Source: Sarcocystis neurona
Taxonomy: Eukaryota > Apicomplexa > Conoidasida > Eucoccidiorida > Sarcocystidae
Direction: 5' to 3'
Assembly: GCA_000727475.1 (NCBI GenBank)
Contig: KL647306.1
Coordinates: 2,091,642 to 2,155,641, forward strand
DNA length: 64,000 nt
Shown here: positions 57,917 to 64,000 of the stretch, piece after piece
Position numbering within the stretch: position 1 is the stretch's first letter
Layout of the letters: every line of letters starts with the position of its first letter
The notes under the pieces: model-generated
The model's input: only the letters and a program-made list of their open reading frames with translations
What the model was told of the DNA's origin: nothing
The model's database searches: none
Position numbers and translations under genes: made by a program

Positions 57917-60900
57917 CTGCAATTAACAAGCACCTTAGACGCGCGCGGAGGAGTCGGCTGTCTCTAAGAACAGCCACACATACACGTGCGGACGCGTGTG
58001 TATCAGATTGACACGTAAGCGAGTGACGCGTTCGTCTTCTTTGCAAGTATACAACCGTGCTGAGCGTACATCAACCTCCGTACACTACGCAGGTCACACG
58101 CCCGCTCCACTCCCAGCTACGCTGACTCTGTGTCGTCCTCCTGTCAGCCAGCTCATACACCCACCGCACAGCGTGTACGTGGACACGTGCGAATCCGATG
58201 GACGTCCACTAAAAAACGGTGAACAGCAGCAGACACGTGCAGAACTGCATTCTACGTAACGCTGTGAGGGGGATCGGTGCGAGACCACCTGAAAAAGGCA
58301 GGACGCGCGCAAGACCGCCCACTTGTCGTAGAGGGCCCGTCTTTAACTAAGCTCCACTCTGCAGCAAAAATAACCACCTGTGTCTACCCGTCGCACTTCT
58401 GGATAAAAACGTATACACTCCTCCGTCCCGCGACTACTTCGGGCGTGCTTCTGCACCCGTGCACACGTCTACGTCTACAGACAAACGGATGGTGACACAG
58501 GAAACAAAGATAGAAATACGCGAAAGTGTTACGACGTGCAGATCGTGCGCTGACAAACGCACCTGTGTAGATACAAACAGACGCAAAAAGGTGCCCCCGA
58601 CGAAACACGCGTCCCGAGGACGTCTCCTCACCTGCTGTCTCCGCCTGTCGCCGTAGTCTCTCCTTCACACGTTTGTTTGTGTGGCGTTCGTGGACGCGCT
58701 CTCGATCGCGTTCCTGGGTGATAAAGAAAAAAAAGCACAGGCCGTACCGTTAAGAAGAGCAAAACAATTGATACAAAGTCGTCGAAGAAACTGTTCGACT
58801 ACGCAGTCGAACACGAACGACGCCGCCGGCGGGCGCCAAAGCGGCCAACGGACGCCGCTTCTGCACGTCTTCCAAATTTACCGCCGAAGATGCCTACACC
58901 GCGTACCTCCCCCCCACACGTTTCACTCGCTCATGTCCTGCGCAGCTACCGTCCCCTCCACGCCATCGCGACTGTCCTAAAGTATGTTCTACAGAAAAAA
59001 AATGCTCCGGTGCGCTGGACGCACCAAGGTGACGGTTCGCACGGCTGGAGCCCAGGAGCACAAAAACACCGCGTTGAGTAAAGATGTTTCCTCTGACGGC
59101 GTGTTTATTCGACAACAATACTGTGATACTTGACGCCGGGTAGACAGACGCACAAATGCCGGCACAACGCCCTCCTCCAGTTTTTCACTGCGTGTCTACT
59201 TTGGCACTAAAGCACCTGAGCCCAAACGCACCTGCACACGTGTATATAGGCATGTAGGCATCCGTCGAGATACATAGCGACGTGGCCCTGACTCAACACA
59301 GAGGCATGTTTTGCCGCAGAAACAGCGACGCACGAAAAGAATCTATTCTCGCGAGCGTCTAGACGACGCAAAGGACGAAGAAAGTTCATCACAACCACCA
59401 CGTCACTCGCACGAGTGTAACCCCCTGGCATATGTGGTTCCTGCAGGGTACCAAGGTGGCGTGTTGAAAAGGGTATCTGTGCGCCCGTTGCAAGGCTGTG
59501 TACCGGCCAGTCCGCGAGAACGCCGCGGCTGTGTAGCGTCGAGGCTCACAGCAGTTGCCACTACTCTGCAAACTCAGTCTTCCACAGCAGTGGCCTACTT
59601 TATCAGCCGCTTCCTGCAGCAACAGTCTCGTCCTCATGGTTGCCAAAAAGGCCTCGCGACGGCTTCCGCTGCATCCACGGCTACGACCTTCCTCGACCAA
59701 CGCTGACGTCTCTCTGAAGAAACAGCAGCACAAGAACTTCACCCCGGCAGGTGGGCGACGCATCCGCTCGACCTCTCGCAGCGCACCACCAGGACCGCAC
59801 ACAGAAGCTACGCGAAGCACGCGCTGTGGCTAATCCCCGTGCAGGCCCTCCCCACCACTTCTGAATAGCAAAGGCGTAAGGTCGTGCTGCTCAAAACCTC
59901 CGTCTTTGTCTATCGCTTTTCGTTTCTCGTCTTTCCCCACCAAGCCTCTCTCAGCGAAGTTCTCTAGTCTCTCCGTTAGTACGTGTCTACGCGTCTACAA
60001 CGTGACACGCATGTGTGCGTACTTCCGCTAGACAGCGGCTGCACAGAAGCAAGGGCTCCATGGGCGCCTACGTCTTCGACCTCTTCTGCGATGCGCTGAC
60101 AACGCGCTTGTTCACTCCATACAAATATACGTAGACGTGTGCACAAGTGCGTATATGAGGATGCACTCACACACGCTGTGTTGAAACAGCGCTTATTCGA
60201 TCCACATATACAGAAGGATACGTAGTTGTTTGTGTACATGTGAATATATGAGGACACGCGCGTCTGGTCTATACAGCAAAAAAAGTACGTGTGATGACAG
60301 TATCCTCGGAGTCTCGAGGAAAGAGCGAGAAACTGCAAACAAAACGCTCGTCTTCTGCACCGCAGCAGACATGTCAGGGAGAGGAAATTGACCTTCGGTG
60401 CAGAAAGAAAAGCGCTGACTGCCTGCCTCGGAGGCCGGGGCAGCCCTTCGCGAGCGTGGGTGGCGAGAAAGGGCACACACACATATACCTACACGAGTAG
60501 ATCTACACCGACTGTAGTTGGTGTGTCTGTGTGCGCTCTACACTATACACGTTAGTGGCTGGCATGTACTTTTCTTAGCTTCCCTAAGATACCCCACGAC
60601 ACACAGCCTTCACAAATGGAAAAGGCCTTTCCACTCTGCAAGCAGAACAGAACGACAGAGTTGTGACGCACTCATTTTCTGTCTTTTCCACCGCGGAAGC
60701 GTCGGCCAACAGCGGTATCTTTTCGCTTTGCTTCGCTTCGCTGTTGCTGCTTGCCGTCGCCTCTCCACCCGCCCCGTCCTCCTCCTCTTCTTCTTCTCCG
60801 TCAAAAAAGACATGTTGACGAGGAAGTTCCGCAGCCGCCAAGCCTTTTATCTTCGCCGAGCCGTCTGCACGAAAGCGCAGGCGCTCGCGTTTGAACCCTG

Positions 60901-63900
60901 CGAAGCACGTAGTACCCCACTGCAAACAGCAACAATGCGCACCTGTTGTTAAGCACCACATCCACATACATTAGCCTCTTCAGCGGAACAAACCCAGGAG
61001 TTCTCTCCACTTTTCTGTCTCACAAGTGCACACACATACCCATATAAATATGTGTGAATATACATATATATATATATTCCACGAGTGAGGGGGAGACAGT
61101 CGCACCGCGCTAGGCAAGTGCTTCAAGAGCGAATGCCGCGCGGTCTTTGTCTATCGAGAAGGACCCTCCCCGTCTCCTCACGAACGTACCACTGGCTCGA
61201 GTTCACACGTACGTAAAAATGAGTACGTACACGTCAGTGTGGCCCTCCTTCCCCTTCCCCTTGCCCTCCCACACAGACGGGACCCGCCCGACGTCGCGTT
61301 TTACACGTTCACAGAGAAAGACCAAAAACAGCCATCACCGGTTGAGCCTTGCTCCCTCTGCAGACCCACTTCTAGCCGAAAACTTCGATACTAACAGAAC
61401 ACACCAGTTTCACTGGCAAGCCCCAGAAACTTGCGTTTTCATATGTGCAAACACGTGTGTAGACTTATTAGTAGGTTTACACACACTGCTGCGCTCAAAA
61501 TTGTAGACTAGTCCTCCCTTCCCGACTGCGAAGGCCGGCGTCTCCACGTTCGCATGTGCGCACGCCTGGGAGGCGCCGTGTGGCGGCGGACACATTCAAA
61601 ACGGACAAGAGCCACGCAAACGTGCGACGAGACGTGCAGCCGTAGATCTTTGCCGGACGACTTCGGCAGCAACCTCAAGGCATACCAGGCTTCTGTATCA
61701 TCCGCTCCTGGAGCAGAAGACGCTGCGTCGTCTTCGCGTCCTCGTCCTCGCCGTCGTCACAGTGTCGTTTTCGTACGAGAAAGAGCTGCTGATCTGATTC
61801 ACTTTGCTGCTCTTCGCCTTGCCACCCTGCCTGCCCCTTGCCGCTGCACTGCGCCTGCGCGGCAGCAGAGTTCCCAGTTCTGCCACCGCTGCTGCTGTCA
61901 CTTTCTCCGGTCGAAGTCGATGCCTCATCACCGGCCGGCGCAGCATCTGGAGCTGCCGCTGGCTCGGAAAAAGTTGTCTTTTTCGCCTTGAAAGCCGGTG
62001 AGACCAGCTCTCGGGTTGTACCCGCTGCTGCCGCTTCTGGGAGAGCCTCCCCCCCCGCGACGCTGCCGCTGCCTTCCCCACGTCGGCGCGCCTCCTTCTC
62101 GAGTCGTTTCTGTCGAATTTTCTCCTGCACACCACAGCAACCCCTCAATCAAAAGCTCGAAGAGTCTAGCGTATACGCGTCCACCTGCTCGAGTGGACAC
62201 CAGCCCGTGCACCTGCTGGGACACACGGATCCACACGCTGACGTACACACACATACGAAAAACGCGTCGCGAAGAAAGGAACCCGGGTCTCTCCACCTTA
62301 CTTCGCTGCAGAGAGAGAAAGACACCTGCACGCCTAGACGCGCACAGCAGCGGAAAAGAAAAGATAGGCAAGTGGTGTACAGCCGAATACCCACACCGTT
62401 GCTCGTGCTAAGAGAGCGAATTTCCACACGACGGAGAATTTTGTACATTGCCTCGAACTTTATCAGACGCACGTGTGACGCGTAATGACACCTTCTTGTA
62501 GACCGTCTATTGCAGACGCAACCACACAAGAGAAACACATCCCCTTCCCTTTCACGCAGTCTACACAGACCCCACCGGAGGAGGCGCCTGGGGGCCTGGT
62601 CGTCACGGTCCACCACCTCTTTCAAAAAGCACGTGGTACCCGAAGAGAAACCACCATCCCCACGTACCTAAGCAGTGTGCTCTTGCTGTTCACAAACAGT
62701 CTAGAGGGAAGATGTGTGGTGCACTCCTTTCCCCTCCTCCCCCTACCCAGCGGATGGTGTCTCTGTGCAGACACGGCCGTTGTCCACGACGCCGGTGCTG
62801 CTCGTACCCCTTCCACACTCAGAGAAAAAAGATACACATGGGGTACATCTGCCCCGCTGACGGGGCGCATGCAACGCGGAGACGCGTGCTCCATACCTGA
62901 CGCCTCCGTATCGTTTTCCTTCCTGCGCGTGCTACGCAGCTTAACAGCCTCACCTACGCAGACACGTCCCCACGTCTTTGACGCGGGCCCTCTCAAGTGT
63001 TGTACACATACAGCGACACACCACGTAGCCAGATACGCAGGTACACACATCCATTTATACACATCAAATCCGCAGGGCAGTGCCTCCGGCCGCCGTCGTC
63101 GCCCAGATTGAGAGTGTCACGACCTCCAGATGAAGGCGGCACGCGCACGCAAGGCCATCTTCCTTGCGTCGGCCGTTCGCCGACAGCCCGTACTGCAGCA
63201 GCCGCCGCCGCGGTTACTGTGTCATCAATCAACAGGCGACGATCAGCGAAAGGCCTCCCGCTGCCGAAGAAGAAAAATTCTCCAGAATTCAAGAGACGCA
63301 GCCGTCCAGCGGGGAGGACGTCACTGCACAGAGTCGGTCGGGACACAACGTCACTCGGCGTACTGCCACCGCTGGCAGCGCTCTTCGATCATTCCTGGTG
63401 GGGCGAGGCTTCTTTTTTCCCGCGTTCGTCCACTCGCAGCAGCACATTAGCCGGGCACACGGCAATTCAACTTGCTCGCTTCTGACATGCAGTTTCAACG
63501 GAAGAGAATTAACGGGAGACTCACTTTTAGACGCTCTAATTTAGACAAATTTTTCTTCTTCGTTGTCGACGACCCCAGCGCACCCCCGCAGGTTCGAATG
63601 TCTTCTTCGCCGTCGACCGTCTTCTCGGTGTCACTTCTGCCGGTGTTGCCTTCAACGCCGCTGTTTGTGGAGAGAAAAGTAATCTTCGGCGGTAACTGCA
63701 GTCCGTAAGCGTTCGCGAAGAACGTGAGCGTCTGACGGTCAGAAGGCAGCGAGAAAACTTGTTTGTCCGGCATCAAGGCTATACCCCGCAGGTAGCAGCC
63801 AAGCGCCTGCTGCGCCAGCTGCTTCAGCTCCACGCTGCCGTCGTCCAGAAAACCAGCGCACAGCACACAGCGGAATACCCACACACGTCCTGCCAGGTGC

Positions 63901-64000
63901 GTGCCCCACCTGTGCGCTCCCACATAAATATGAAATACACACCCAACGCTGATGGTAGCGCACGTGCCTGGTAACTTTACCGGCACGCGGTGTTCGACTG
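57318..64000 (-). CDS. DBP4: DBP4/DDX10-family DEAD-box RNA helicase, C-terminal half (runs off right edge)
   Basis: DBP4/DDX10 is a nucleolar helicase of early 18S pre-rRNA processing (U14/U3 snoRNA and SSU processome). Six exons in the window reproduce the family's C-terminal part in order: LKQLAQQALGCYLRGI, ALMPDKQVF and LQLPPKITFL (human LKERAQRCFVSYVRSV, YLMKDKEVF, VAPRVRFL); KLERLK/EKIRQKRLEKEARR; QLFLVRKRH (human DFLKVKRH); FKRERLRFRADG (human FKVNKKITFTDEG); RLLLQEAADK/ERDRERVHERH then NKRVKERLRRQ (human LQEEDKFDKEEY and KHREKRLKERE); acidic ESDSGDTPDEDED; and MAEDEAARLERVALQLL (human LAEDEELVLHLL). Phases are compatible throughout, and introns are 0.7-1.4 kb. The helicase core (motifs Q to VI) must lie beyond 64000. 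Confidence 0.92.
58632..58713 (-). CDS. DBP4: DBP4 exon with KH.EKRLKER-type motif
   Basis: It encodes ERDRERVHERHTNKRVKERL and RRQAETA, matching human YRKKIKAKHREKRLKER. The acceptor is ATCACCCAG and the donor GCAG|GTGAGG, phase 1. Confidence 0.92.
59599..59713 (-). CDS. DBP4: DBP4 exon
   Basis: It runs from ETSALVEEGR to MRTRLLLQEAADK after TTTCTTCAG. The donor AAA|GTAGGC, phase 0, joins directly to ERDRERV, recreating the family DK.DKEEYR pattern. Confidence 0.85.
60672..60897 (-). CDS. DBP4: DBP4 exon with FRADG motif
   Basis: It begins FKRERLRFRADGSAKIKG after CTTCGCAG (phase 1 join restores Gly) and continues through an EEEEEED acidic run. The donor AATGA|GTGCGT gives the phase 2 required by the next exon but is not a strong consensus. 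Confidence 0.82.
61686..62124 (-). CDS. DBP4: DBP4 exon with VKRRH-type motif
   Basis: It starts EKIRQKRLEKEARRR after TGTGCAG, contains an Ala/Ser/Glu-rich linker, and has DQQLFLVRKRHCDDGED near the end, equivalent to the family DFL.VKR segment. The donor is CCTG|GTATGC, phase 1. Confidence 0.9.
63525..63889 (-). CDS. DBP4: DBP4 exon (post-helicase DUF4217-type region)
   Basis: It encodes FLDDGSVELKQLAQQAL to ITFL, then an acidic linker and NLSKLERLK, ending at a perfect donor AAA|GTGAGT (phase 0). The upstream limit is uncertain; GGCAG before 63889 is the nearest acceptor, and the frame stays open to 63986. Confidence 0.88.

Overview
This 64 kb window looks like nuclear DNA of a coccidian apicomplexan, most likely Eimeria or a close relative such as Cyclospora. 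The evidence is long CAG/CTG tracts read as Gln, Ser or Ala, TATATG/TGTATG microsatellites, frequent TGCATGC palindromes, intron-rich conserved genes, and alternation between a repeat-saturated segment (1 to about 30 kb) and a repeat-poor segment (about 30 to 57 kb). That mosaic is what is described for Eimeria chromosomes. No sequence search was run, so the genus is an inference. I saw no rRNA, tRNA, CRISPR array, telomeric array or recognisable transposon. Most long open frames in the first 30 kb are shadows, because CAG-rich DNA is open in several frames on both strands. Genes were therefore built from conserved-domain similarity plus splice sites with matching phase.

Left segment (1-29 kb): one gene fills it. 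Fifteen phase-compatible exons on the + strand from 2314 to 28990 encode the C-terminal about 90% of the conserved VAC14 (ArPIKfyve) scaffold, which organises the PIKfyve/Fig4 complex that makes and turns over PI(3,5)P2. Only about 4.6 kb is coding. The introns carry microsatellites and triplet tracts, and four exons carry low-complexity insertions that roughly double the protein. The first VAC14 exons were not found and may lie upstream of the window.

Middle segment (30-57 kb): smaller genes in cleaner DNA. These are a possible secreted Cys protein (+, 30418-32130); a 1048-residue membrane protein with tetraspanin-like topology (-, 33063-36209); a signal-peptide protein resembling a dense-granule type (-, 41190-42110); a three-exon AHSA1-domain Hsp90 co-chaperone (-, 44057-46001); a single-exon HORMA protein matching REV7/MAD2L2 of the DNA polymerase zeta pathway (+, 50002-51249); and a possible mitochondrially targeted coiled-coil protein (+, 53490-54449). 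Weaker open frames are listed with low confidence.

Right segment (57-64 kb): the 3' half of a minus-strand DEAD-box helicase gene of the DBP4/DDX10 family, which acts in early 18S rRNA processing. Six exons are in the window; the helicase core lies beyond the right edge. The recognisable genes do not form one pathway. They are unrelated housekeeping functions (endolysosomal lipid signalling, Hsp90 regulation, translesion synthesis, ribosome biogenesis) interspersed with lineage-specific secreted or membrane proteins.
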